A stretch of 49,416 nt of DNA from Wuchereria bancrofti (Eukaryota; Nematoda; Chromadorea; Rhabditida; Onchocercidae). The notes beneath the pieces were generated by a model that did not search any database, had not been told where the DNA came from, and saw nothing but the letters and a program-made list of their open reading frames with translations. The stretch is taken from contig SSBO01000013.1 in NCBI GenBank assembly GCA_005281725.1, positions 2,799-52,214 of the forward strand. Direction: 5' to 3'. A program made the translations under genes and the position numbers. Positions 1 through 10,501 of the stretch are shown here, one piece after another (the stretch's first letter is position 1; every line of letters starts with the position of its first letter).

Positions 1-213
1 TTTTTAAAAGACTTCCCACTTACTACATTTCATTTATTTCAGATTAAATTTTACTCTTTCACAATAGTAAATAATTTTAAACTTTAATAGAATTAATTTT
101 GCTGATATAATTTATCATAATTTCTTTAAAAAAATTTAACATGAAAAAAGAGAAAATTCGTAATTTATCATATTCTTTTTTTTGATATTATAATGAATTG
201 AATTTTATCTTAC

Positions 214-2786
214 TTTAAAAACTTTTCCCCTCCTTGAGCAATCTTTCCACTGACAGACATGAAAAGTGCTATCTGACACACCCACATGCTCGTGTTGCAA
301 ATGGGATACGATATGTTCAATTGAGTAAAATAATCGGCCACAAATCCTATTACGCTGAAGTATAAAACGAAATTAAACTTAAATTTAATTATAATTAATT
401 TGAAAATTTTCAACCATTTATATTTATTGCTAAAATCTAGTCATTTGTTAATAAAATTTAAAATCATAACAATAAACAAAAAAATGCAAAATTAATAGCA
501 ATTAATTTTAAAAATTTTAATATTTGTTTTTTAATTGCTAAAATTTATTTTGTTATTTCAAAATTATAGCATTAAAAAATCAAATTCAAGTTCAAATTGA
601 AAATTTTAATTACTTGTGTTAATTAATAAAACTTATTTATTTGTTTTAAAATTGAGAAAAACAGCATTACTAAAACAAATTCAAATTTAATAAAAATTAA
701 TTTAAAAANAAATTTATTTTGTTATTTCAAAATTATAGCATTAAAAAATCAAATTCAAGTTCAAATTGAAAATTTTAATTACTTGTGTTAATTAATAAAA
801 CTTATTTATTTGTTTTAAAATTGAGAAAAACAGCATTACTAAAACAAATTCAAATTTAATAAAAATTAATTTAAAAAATTTCAATTATTTGTATTTATAG
901 TTAAAAATCATTTTGTTGTTTCAAAATCATATCAATCTTACATTTTTTATTTTTCCATTCTTTTTAGCAGGGGAATCTTTTTTCTCTCAGAAAATTTTCA
1001 TAAATAAAAATAAGACAAAATTAATTTTGTTCATTACATTGCTAAAATAAATGAAAATTTTTTAAAAATGTAATGGAAATTATTATTCAAAAAATGAAGT
1101 GATACGGTTTTTTCTATTTTGTTTACAATTTTTTTCACAAATTTTTTTTTAGTACCAACTTCAACCCATTGGCATTGAATTGGATTCTGAACATAGTTAC
1201 CACTTGGTGTACCGGATGTCATCGGTTGCATGGTAAACGGAAAATGCGGATAATGAGGTCGAACAAACGGATGTGGTGAGCATGCATGACCAAAAAATGT
1301 TTCAGGATCCGACTTAATAAGATTATACGAATAATCGGTTCCTGTGGTTGCTGGTGCAGAACTGAATAAACATGAATTTTGCATAAATTGTGTTTCAGGA
1401 GCAAAATACATATCGGGAGCAAAAGTGGCACTACGTGATCCATAGCCATTTTCTGGAATAAAAAGTCGATTTGAAATTAAACAAAAACCAACTTAGTTAT
1501 TTGAAATTTTTAAAATTTTTTTAAAAAAAAGCAAATCTCAATACTTATTTGAAATTCTTAAAATTTATTGAAACTGCAAAATAAGTAATACCATTTTTGA
1601 TGAATAATTGTTGTCCAAAAGTAGATTGTGATGGTACCATAGACTGGTAATAATTTCCTGGATTACAGCCATTTCCAGAAATGATTGTACTTCCAATTTC
1701 CTTCTCCGGGATATTTGGAAGTTGAGTAGGTCTAAAAAAATGTACAAAAAAAGATAAATTGAATTATGATTAAGTGGAAATTTCTGATAAACTTTTCTGC
1801 ATAAACCTTACCCTAACTTATGGTAGCGTAATTTACAGTAACGAAACATATTATTGCAATAATCTCAGTATTATTTGGAAATGTTATTTTTAATAATAAT
1901 TTATTCCGAATTTATTAGCAACACTATAACTGTGGCCAAGAATAGCCAGTAACATAGCTCTTAGAATATGTTAACAATTATCTAATAACCTAATACCTCA
2001 TTCAAATTTGCATTACATAATTTCCAACTGGGTCCCATGAATAATTGGCTATTCTTGGCCAATTTTTAACATTTGTTTCTATAATATGCACACAGAGCAA
2101 TTCAAATACGTTTATAATTTTAGAATACAATAAGTTGTTTTTTAATTTTTCTGCTAACTTCAAAAATTTTTTGGAAAGAATGAAAACGCGACATAATTAC
2201 CATTTAAATGAATATTTCACAAGATTGTAATTTTAAAAAGCAAAAGTTCGAGTAATTTAAACATATTAAAAGATTTGAAATAAGTTTTCAATCGACAATT
2301 TTTGCAAAAATTTGCTAAAGTCTAGAAGTTAAATTTTTGATTAGAAAGTTTTAAATATGGCAAATATAGATATAATACTAATTTAAGAATAAAACTAATA
2401 AGTTTGTTAAACAAGCTTTCAGTCGAATATGGTATTTATATTTGAATGCTAGAAGCTTTTCTTCCTTTCTTTTTTTCTAGTTTACTGTAAGGAAAAATGA
2501 TAAAAAATAACTAAAAATATTTCATCAATAAGTTTAGTTCAAAAAAAAAAATTAACAAAATAAAAGACTAATGAATTATGTATATATTTTTTCTTGCTTG
2601 ATTAAATTATACTTCTATGTCAACTTTGGGTGAGAAATGAAAAAAAATGAGCTCATACCCGGTCGGTAGATGGCTTGTAACGTTAAATGATGATGGTAAA
2701 ACGGTTGGAGATGAGGTAGTAATGCCGGGTGCGCAATTGGTGGCCGGTTGATGTTGTTGCGGATGTTGATATCCTGGAGTGAGCAT
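214..2786 (-). CDS. ref-2: Zic-family C2H2 zinc-finger transcription factor (REF-2-like), 3' end off the window
   Basis: Four exons join in phase: 2659-2786, 1592-1731, 1160-1452 and 214-354 (702 nt, 234 residues), after which a donor (AAA|GTAAGA) leads off the left edge. Residues 1-180 are low-complexity, rich in Pro, Gln, Ser and Thr, as in a regulatory arm. Finger 1 begins at the end of exon 3 (QCQW, Cys183) and continues in exon 4 with Cys192, His205 and His210 followed by VG. Finger 2 starts VCQWKDC (Cys221, Cys226), then GKVFK, where Zic proteins read GKPFKAKYKLVNH. This Trp-containing CxW finger pair is typical of the Zic/GLI class. The HEHVG and R-G-K-x-F-K spacing favours Zic, whose nematode member is REF-2, a nuclear DNA-binding regulator of neuronal and epidermal fates. 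The start is the ATG at 2786, with an in-frame TAG 9 bases upstream. The weakest splice call is the exon 3 donor (GAA|GTTGGT), chosen because it keeps phase. GLI/TRA-1 is the alternative family. Confidence 0.85.
541..877. repeat. 168-bp direct duplication around a single N (probable unmerged contig overlap)
   Basis: Bases 541-708 recur at 710-877, separated only by the N at 709, with no difference that I could see. The block lies in the last visible intron (355-1159) of the Zic-like gene and has no coding content. An N placed exactly at the seam suggests two contigs joined without collapsing their shared ends. Confidence 0.85.
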
Positions 2787-2795
2787 CAACGTAGT

Positions 2796-2825
2796 CTAAC
2801 GATTTTCGTGTTAGTAGTTTTACCT
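2796..2825 (-). promoter_or_regulatory. Candidate splice/trans-splice acceptors before the Zic-like start codon
   Basis: Upstream of the ATG at 2786 on the minus strand lie two plausible acceptors: a pyrimidine-rich TTTCTTCTCCTAG ending at 2824, and a weaker GTTAG ending at 2796. In nematodes such a site just before a start codon usually receives a spliced leader. The sequence cannot say whether trans-splicing or a 5'UTR intron is involved. Confidence 0.3.
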
Positions 2826-5639
2826 AGGAGAAGAAATTAGTTGAACTTGTTCGTTTGACCACCTTCGGATCATGAAAATGATTAGACACTCGGCAGGGGC
2901 GCTATTTTTGTCTGTTATTTGGAAAATAGCAATTCATATTGCTTTGGGAGGAAAGCAAGCAAAATGCTCATTCATACGTTTTCTACTTTTTGCCACGCCT
3001 TTTTTTCCTATCTACAACTATCGTAATCCAAATTTGAACAACCAATGAATTCGTTAAAATTTATTCGATTGGTAGATTGCAAAAAAAAAGAAAATGATTA
3101 ACAAATCTAGCAGTAGCAATAGCAATATGACAACATTTTGATAATAAACTGGAATGATGGAGCAATAGAAGCAATTAACTAAATTTATAAATTATCAAAC
3201 TGTCATCAAATTTGGGAAAATTCGAAGCGAAGTGATGGAAGAATGAAGCGGAAATGATTGATGCTATTCGGACGATAATTTCATTATAGTTGAAGTTAAT
3301 TTTTTCAGAAAATTTGATTACATCAACTATTTCTGGTATGTTTTATTCATTTTTTATTTCATTTATTTCATTTTTTGTGGTACAAAAGAAAAAAGTAGGA
3401 TTAATTGTTACATCAGTATTTGTCTAATTTGAAATTTAAATTGAAAAGAATGAAATTCGGAATAGCTTTATAATGAAATTATGGAATACTTGCATGAAGT
3501 GCTAATGTATTATTAGCAGCTATATCAAATAATTGGTGTTTTTTTAAAGCTTTTTTCTTTATAAAATTTGTGAGATAATCTTAATTATACTTTTTTTAAT
3601 TTTGAATATTTATAGACTTTTTATACTTGATAAATTGTGTTTTTTTTATTTAAAAAAAAGATAGGAAATAAAATGTTAGAAATTAAGAAAAAAAAAGAGC
3701 TAACCGTTGCAATTTGGTACCATGATGAATAGAGGAGTGGGAGAAGCCAAATAACATACTTCTTCTTTAGAACTTTTTAAGTTTTAATTGCTGTAATAAA
3801 ATTTTAATAAGACATGGGAATCTTTTTAACATATTCATGAAATGCGGAAAAAATGATAAAGGAGCAAAATTTTATTTTATCTTAAAAAAATTTCCGATGT
3901 TCTAGTCATTTTTTAATCCAAGATTGTAGGTGCTTATTTCAAATTTTTATTTACAGTTTTTGATGTTATTTAGATTACTAATTTTAAAAGTAATATGTGA
4001 TGATTGCAAAAAATAGTGATTAACCATTTTTTTTGCAATTTTTTGCAAATTTCATAAATATTGGCTATTTCTTTTGCAATTTACACAGAAAAAAAAATTA
4101 TACCTAAAATTGTGTATGAAAACTAACTTGAATTATATTTATTTTGATTTCGCAGAAATAAATAAATAAAATTTGACACAATATTTCGCCAAATTTTAAA
4201 AATTTTGGGCATTACTTTAATTTTAATATGTTGAATCAAAATTTGGAAAATGAAAAAAATTAATTCGAATGCTTGCTGTGCTGAAATTATGCGAATTATT
4301 CAATTTCAAATCAAACATAATAATAGTAATAATAATAATGGGTTTATTTAAATAAGAATGATATTTAAATAAGAAATGACAAGTATGAATAAATAAGAAT
4401 GAACAACACAATAAACTTATGCTAAATAATTTTAGGGAACATTTGAATAATGAATGGATTAACTGAATTATTACTGATTGATATCGAAAGTGATTAAAAA
4501 ATGTTGGAAATTTAAGCAAAACGTTTTAGTCATATCTTTTAATTTGATTAAAATCCTAAAATATTACTCCTTAAATTTTTATTTGAATTAAAATAAACAA
4601 AGATTGAATTAAAACGAAATGTAAAGTGATGACCTAGCAATTGTGATGATGATCGAAGTTGACATTTTGTGTATACAACAGATTACAGCTTTCATGACCA
4701 CTGAAAAGATTATTAGTGATAGTTTTGTTGATAATGCAAGTGATACGATGATGTATTGCAATGATAATGATAGCAAATGATGATAATAATGATAATAATA
4801 CAACCTTCCTGCAAAACATATCACATTGGAAGTAATAAAGGTGACACGCGATTTCTTTCTCATATCAACTTGTCACCCGGTATAGTGTTCAAGCTGTAAT
4901 TTACATTCCATCAACCAAACAATCTTTACACATTCTTATTGAATTATCATTATTATTATCATCATCTTATTTTCAAATAAAATATTATTATTATTACAAG
5001 TTTTAGTTTAATTATAATACCAGTTTTATGCAAAATTTTATTTTTCATATTTATAATTTGCAAAATTTCAATGAAATTTTAAACATTATATTTATTTTCA
5101 TATTTTATGCATTAATTTTTAAAATTTTCTCATAGAAATTAATAAATTGTACTGTCCAAAAAATATTTTAGAAAAATTATGCAGAGTGTTATTTAAAAGA
5201 CTACATTTGTTCAGAATTTTTTTTAACTTGTGATACGTCTTACTCGAATAACATTCTTATTTGGATGCTTTTTTAAATTTAAATTGTAATATGATGCTAA
5301 ATAATTATTGTTAATGTTATCCTTGTTATTTTTTATTTTTGCATTCTTTTTAACATTTACCTGATTATATGTAACAAAAAATAAACTTAATTCGAAAAAA
5401 AAAAAACGAATTCGTTGAAATGAAGAAATTCAGTGCTATAATATCGTCATTTTTTTTCTTAACATTTTTTTGCACAAATTTAGAGTAATAAATGATGTCA
5501 AAAATTTGAAATTTTTTAAAATTATAACTTTTTATGTGTGTTTATTTGTATTTTCCAAAATATATTACTATAATTAACCCTTTTTCTTTCTTTCTCTTTC
5601 CCTCTCTCGATTTTTTCTTTTTTTTTTTTGATCTGACAT

Positions 5640-5816
5640 ATGTCTAATAGACAAAGTGATATGGAAATGTTTGAATTAATAATATCTTTACAGGTAAGAA
5701 AAAAAAGTTCGATATCATTCTTGCTCGATTTGAACGATGCTCATTTGCGCTCATTTGGGCCTACTGTGACTGACAATGAATTGATGAAGTTGCGCAATGA
5801 TAACCAGTCATTTTGA
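5640..5816 (+). CDS. Unassigned 58-codon open frame; its first part could be an exon resembling the start of a GoLoco motif
   Basis: The frame runs from ATG at 5640 to TGA at 5816 in a patch less AT-rich than its surroundings. After codon 18 there is a textbook donor (CAG|GTAAGA at 5693/5694), so the likelier coding unit is 5640-5693, or a shorter piece after the TAG acceptor at 5649. Its peptide contains DMEMFELIISLQ. This resembles the opening of GoLoco motifs (F-[FE]-x-[LI]-x-x-x-Q), which bind inactive G-alpha-i/o. The defining downstream Arg of the motif is not encoded here. A possible next exon in the right phase lies at 6364-6391. I do not recognise a full gene and the hit may be chance. 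Confidence 0.2.
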   Translation: MSNRQSDMEMFELIISLQVRKKSSISFLLDLNDAHLRSFGPTVTDNELMKLRNDNQSF

Positions 5817-6363
5817 TGTTACTGTTATTCAATATATCCACTCAATTTGCACTTATTCAGGTCAATTATTCACAGTAACCGAAACATTTATCACAGTTTT
5901 CATTCATTTCATTCTTATTATCAGTAGGAAGTGAAATAATTATTGGATTAATTTTGGTAATAATACTAATAATTAATCACTTTTTATTCATTGAATTTTC
6001 CTGCGTTATGGAGTTTTTCTTGTTTTTTGCTAAACTCAATTATTTAATAAATATTATCATATTTAAAAGAGATTATATTATGAAAAATAGTGAAAGTGTA
6101 AAAATCAATTAAAAATTTTATGTGATATGATAAATGTAATAATATTTCTAGTATTGTAAATGATAATACATATAGTTTTCCTTTATAAATTTTTCTTTTT
6201 CTCTTTTACGATTAGTTAAATTTGCATTATCAATGAAATAAAAAATTGTTTATTCATTTTTGTTGTTTAATTGTTTAATGTTTAATAAATCAAATATAAA
6301 ATGATAGTTAAATCAATGAATTAAATTTGCTGAAATTATGGAAATTACAACTATTTCTTTCAG

Positions 6364-6391
6364 TCAATAATGGCAAATGATCATCAGATGA
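6364..6391 (+). CDS. Candidate 28-nt micro-exon with strong splice sites
   Basis: A pyrimidine-rich acceptor (CTATTTCTTTCAG) is followed 28 bases later by a consensus donor (A|GTGAGT). In the phase left by the candidate exon ending at 5693 it would read SIMANDHQM plus one base. This aligns only loosely with the second half of a GoLoco motif and lacks the conserved Arg. I find no convincing next exon. Support is from splice signals only. Confidence 0.15.
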
Positions 6392-7021
6392 GTGAGTTAA
6401 ATTATTTGTTGTTTATTTCCTAATGTAACAATGTAGAAAAAAGTTAGAGGTTAAAGGTTGAATAATAATGAATGAAAAAATGAGGGAACCGAGAAGAAAG
6501 AAAAAATGGATAACCTGATCGGTTCATTCAACAATTCCTATATCTGTTCTACAATGCAAATAATATAATTGATGGAAAAGTAAGCAATGTTATGTGCAAA
6601 ACAAATATGATAAAAAAATATATATATTTTGTTGTATATGTTTTGTTTACAAAACACAAAGATTGTTTAATACTAAAAAAAATGGATGATTACTTAAGAA
6701 TTGGAACTATAATTAATATTAGGAGTAACTGTATAAATTTTAATGCAAAAATTAAATACCTGAAATTTTCGTAGTGTAAAATCAAAACTTTAAAATAATT
6801 ACATTTCAAATCCTAATTTAAACAGATTTTAAAATTAATCATAAGTAATATTAATAAGTTCTATTCGGTTGAAAAACTCTTTAGAACCTTTTACTAATAA
6901 GTTTATTTTTGTTAAACAATATTTGAGGCCTTCTCTTTTTTTACTTTTTATATCGAATAAATAGAATTTTAATGCAAAAATTATTAATTCATTATATTAG
7001 AAAATCAATTATTATTTAGTA

Positions 7022-7057
7022 AAATCTACTTCGTATATATGTATACGAAGTAGATTT
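7022..7057. repeat. Perfect inverted repeat: 16-bp arms, 4-base spacer
   Basis: The left arm AAATCTACTTCGTATA (7022-7037) is followed by the spacer TATG (7038-7041) and its exact reverse complement (7042-7057). The arms contain Cs and Gs, so this is not a trivial A/T palindrome. The flanks stop matching immediately outside. It could extrude as a cruciform or fold as a hairpin in RNA. No adjacent gene explains it. Confidence 0.9.
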
Positions 7058-8240
7058 CACAGTTTGAAAAATCCCTCTCTTAAAATTTTGCTACTACATT
7101 TTATACTTCAAAATAAATATGTAAAAAAAATATATTAAATTTTAAAATCAATCGAAGGAAACGAAAAATTTCACAATCGTTTCGTATTTTACAATTATGA
7201 AAGCTTTAAAATATAATTAATAAAATTACACAATCAAATTAAACAATTAATTAAAATATAGTTAATGAAATTACACAATTATTGCTTTAAAATCTATGTT
7301 TTAAAAAAATCTGTTTACTGCAAAAAAAGAGAGAAGGTAAGTAGATTACGGTAGTTATTTTCGATAAGAAAAAAACTGGCAAATGCTGGATCTGTTGATG
7401 AAAATATTAATCCTATGGGGTGAAAGAAAAAAGTTAAGCATCCAATCTTCATTCAGACAACAAATCTGTCAATCAATGAGGGAAATTCACCAGATTTTGA
7501 CACTTCATATATGAAAGAAAACATTGTATTAGATTATAAGTATGATTGATAAATTAGCAAAATAATGATAAACTAAAAATTAATTAAGACTGTAAAAAAA
7601 AGTCATTTAATGAGAAGAAAAAAAAATTTATAATTAGAATTTTTGTTTTGTTTTTTCTTGCGCTAAAACTGCATTCAAAAAATGTGAAAAGGAATATATT
7701 CTGTTAAAAATTTTTATTTAATCTTTGAATGATGTAAAAATTTTGGTTATCAAGAATTGTTTTGTTTTAAAACAAACATTTATCAATTAATCATTATAAT
7801 ATCTTTTTAATATCATTGATTTGATTTAAATTTCTATTTTAACTTAACAAAATGTTGTTGATTTAATTTTTATATTTTGAACACTCATATATTGTGCTAT
7901 GTAAATTTGCAAATTTCAACTTCCAGATTAATTTGTTTCGAATTCGCTTCATCTCTTTATTTCTTTCCCTTCCTCTTTTTCTTCGATATTGAATATTTCA
8001 ATCTCAAATTGTTATTTCAACCAATAATCCAGTTACTATTCTCATTCAAAATTATTTCTTTCATTTTTCTGCGTCCATTTGTTCTACTGACAATTTTTGC
8101 TTGCATCATTTTCATTTAGAAAATTTCAAAAGGCAAAAATTTTAGAAAAGAAGAAAATTTTAGATGAGGTTTTGATGATTTTAAATTGAAAATAAAAACA
8201 TATAAATATTTTCCTCTCTATAAACAAATTATGAAATAAT

Positions 8241-8470
8241 CGTTACATTTCCTTTAAATTCAATCATTTGCATTTTAAAATTTATTTCCAAATAATTAAA
8301 GAAATCATAATAAATACGCAAAAATTAAGTAATTTTTTAACTTCGAAATATTTATTACAAAAAAATAAAACAATTATTACATCTCATTTAAATCTATTCA
8401 TTCTCATTTGCCATTTTTAAATTTATTTTCAAATAATTAAAGAAACCATAATAAATATGCAAAAATTAAA
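8241..8470. repeat. Imperfect direct duplication (about 130-bp spacing)
   Basis: A stretch beginning TTACATTTCCTTTAAATTCA near 8244 and running through AATAATTAAAGAAATCATAA to about 8330 recurs, diverged, from about 8378 to 8470. It is non-coding and looks like an old tandem duplication. Confidence 0.55.
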
Positions 8471-10501
8471 TAACTTTTTTTTCATAAACATTCATACCAC
8501 TTTCATTTTTATTTCCTACTTTTCTTTTTTTTGGAAGTGAAACATCTGAGTAATAGTAATTCTTTTCTATCTTTTTTCATACATCATCTCAAAAGAATAG
8601 ATAATAGATCTGATAAAAAAAGAAACTTTATAACTTACTTTATTCCATTTATTGCATATCTTTTTTTTCCTGAATACTTTGTAGGGGGTAACTTTATTAT
8701 AAAGTTCTTTTTTCATGTTTGTAATTACTTTTTCTCTAGTAAATTAACATATTATTATCATTTGCTTATGACATTCATTTCATTTTCTCATCTTCTTACT
8801 TCCTCATTTCAAAAAAGGGAGAAGAAATCATTTACAGTAATAATGTAACATGTGTAATGAATACGATGAAAATGCGGTAAGATCAAAGAGGAAAAAGTAA
8901 GAAGAGTGTTTCATTTGTTCGATTAAGTAATGTAAAACAATTTCAGTAGTTAAGTGATGGTCGATTAATGTAAAGGCGAAAATAACTTTCGTCATGTAAA
9001 TTACTGTTAATCGAGGACAAATGAAAATCACATTTTTGATTGTTGAAAGAAAATGTTAATTCGCACCTTTTTTTTCTATCGGCATATCATTTGATGATGC
9101 CGACTTAATGAAAGGATATTATTCATTTTGTATGTAAAAGTGGGAATATAAAAAAGTGAGAGGGAGAAAAGGAAAGGAAAAAAAGAAATTAACGGTGTGT
9201 AATTATAAATGGTCTTTTATAGTAATACTTATAATCATTGATAGTAATAATCAAAATAATAATAAAAATAATAATAGTAAGAATAGTAGTAATAGCTTAT
9301 CCGTTTACTTTTTTTCATACCATTATTATATTCATTTAATATTAAAATTTTTTCTTTTTTCTAAGGTATATCTCAAATGTTTGCAATAAGAGCAAGTTTC
9401 ATTTTTTTTTTTGCATTTATATATCATTTCAGGAGATTTTTTTTAAATGAATAAACAAATTTGTAATATGTTTTAAAAAAACTAATTAAAAGTTAATATT
9501 TATTCGAATTAATATCGTAAACTAATGTTATTTGTAGTTATAAGAAAAAAAAATTTCATCAGCTTAAAAATATTGAGTTTTAGAAAAGTTATTGGGCAAA
9601 TATAAATTTTATATGATTTTTTTCTTTTTTTTTTGATTAATTGTTGACTATTTCCTTTTTGAAAGAAAAAAACATCTTTTAATTTTTTTTTTTTTTTTTT
9701 TTTTGAAAAAGGAACATTTATTCAGGTATTATTGATTAGGTATATCACTCAGATGTAATTTTAGTCAAATTAAAGCATTACTGGTTGGATAAATTAAAAC
9801 TCTACATTTGAGACAATCTTTTTTTCTTTTTTAACTCTGATTAATAGATGAAATGAAAAAAAAGAAAAATGAATTATTTGGCCTTTCCAAAAAATCCGTG
9901 CATAATTTCAAAAATTCAATGTCAGATAATGAATTAGATTATTATATCGTTTTATATTCTATGGCAGAGTACCATATTAATTTGCCTGTGAAACAAACAA
10001 GTAAATAAGCATTAATATTTTCAATCAATTTAATTTAATTTCACTTCAAATTTACCATCCTTTTTTTATACACTAATTTGTAAATTTTAATTCTCTTCTA
10101 TAATTCTATGTAAAAATTTTTTTTAAAAAAAGGATATATATAAATTCTAATTCATGTCACTTTTAAATTCTGAATTTTAATACGAGTAATAACTATTACA
10201 ACAATTAAATGAGAGAAAATGATTTGCCTTTAAGCCAAATGATAATATGAAAACATTTATTGGATGATTGATCAAATACTTGTCATTTACCATATTATCT
10301 ATGAGTTATTCATGCCATAATCAATATCATATCAGTATCAGTAATGTACTTCACTTAAAATTAGTCGTACAATTATTTTTAATAATTAAAACTTTATAAA
10401 AGTAAATATCATTGAATTTTTTTTTTAACCTTACATTTCTAATATCATTTACTAGCATCAAAATATATCATTTGATATTTTTCTCTTTCTTTTTGTTTTC
10501 C

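Larger units (their letters stand above)
2787..10501. other. Intergenic region between the Zic-like gene and flp-18
   Basis: About 7.7 kb with no gene I can support. It holds AAT/ATG-type simple repeats (about 4315-4345 and 4640-4805), a less AT-rich patch upstream of the Zic-like start (2850-3050), a duplicated segment (8241-8470), a perfect hairpin (7022-7057) and homopolymer A/T runs. Open frames at 7877-8119 and 8531-8848 are low-complexity, rich in Phe, Ile, Leu and Ser, and lack family features. Weak plus-strand exon candidates are listed separately. The part nearest 2787 should include the Zic-like promoter, and the part just below 10502 the flp-18 3'UTR. A TTTATT at 10256-10261 (AATAAA on the minus strand) is one possible poly(A) signal. 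Confidence 0.5.

Noticed and set aside
1219..1449. Minus-strand 76-residue frame over the Zic-like exon
   Set aside because: It is an alternative frame of exon 1160-1452; the phase-consistent frame encodes the finger start.
7022..7057. A true loxP or engineered recombination site
   Set aside because: The spacer is 4 bases, not 8, and the outer arm bases differ; resemblance is limited to the inner 10 bases per arm.
8531..8848. 105-codon plus-strand frame rich in Phe, Ile and Ser
   Set aside because: It starts at TTG, has no domain, and reflects T-rich low-complexity DNA.
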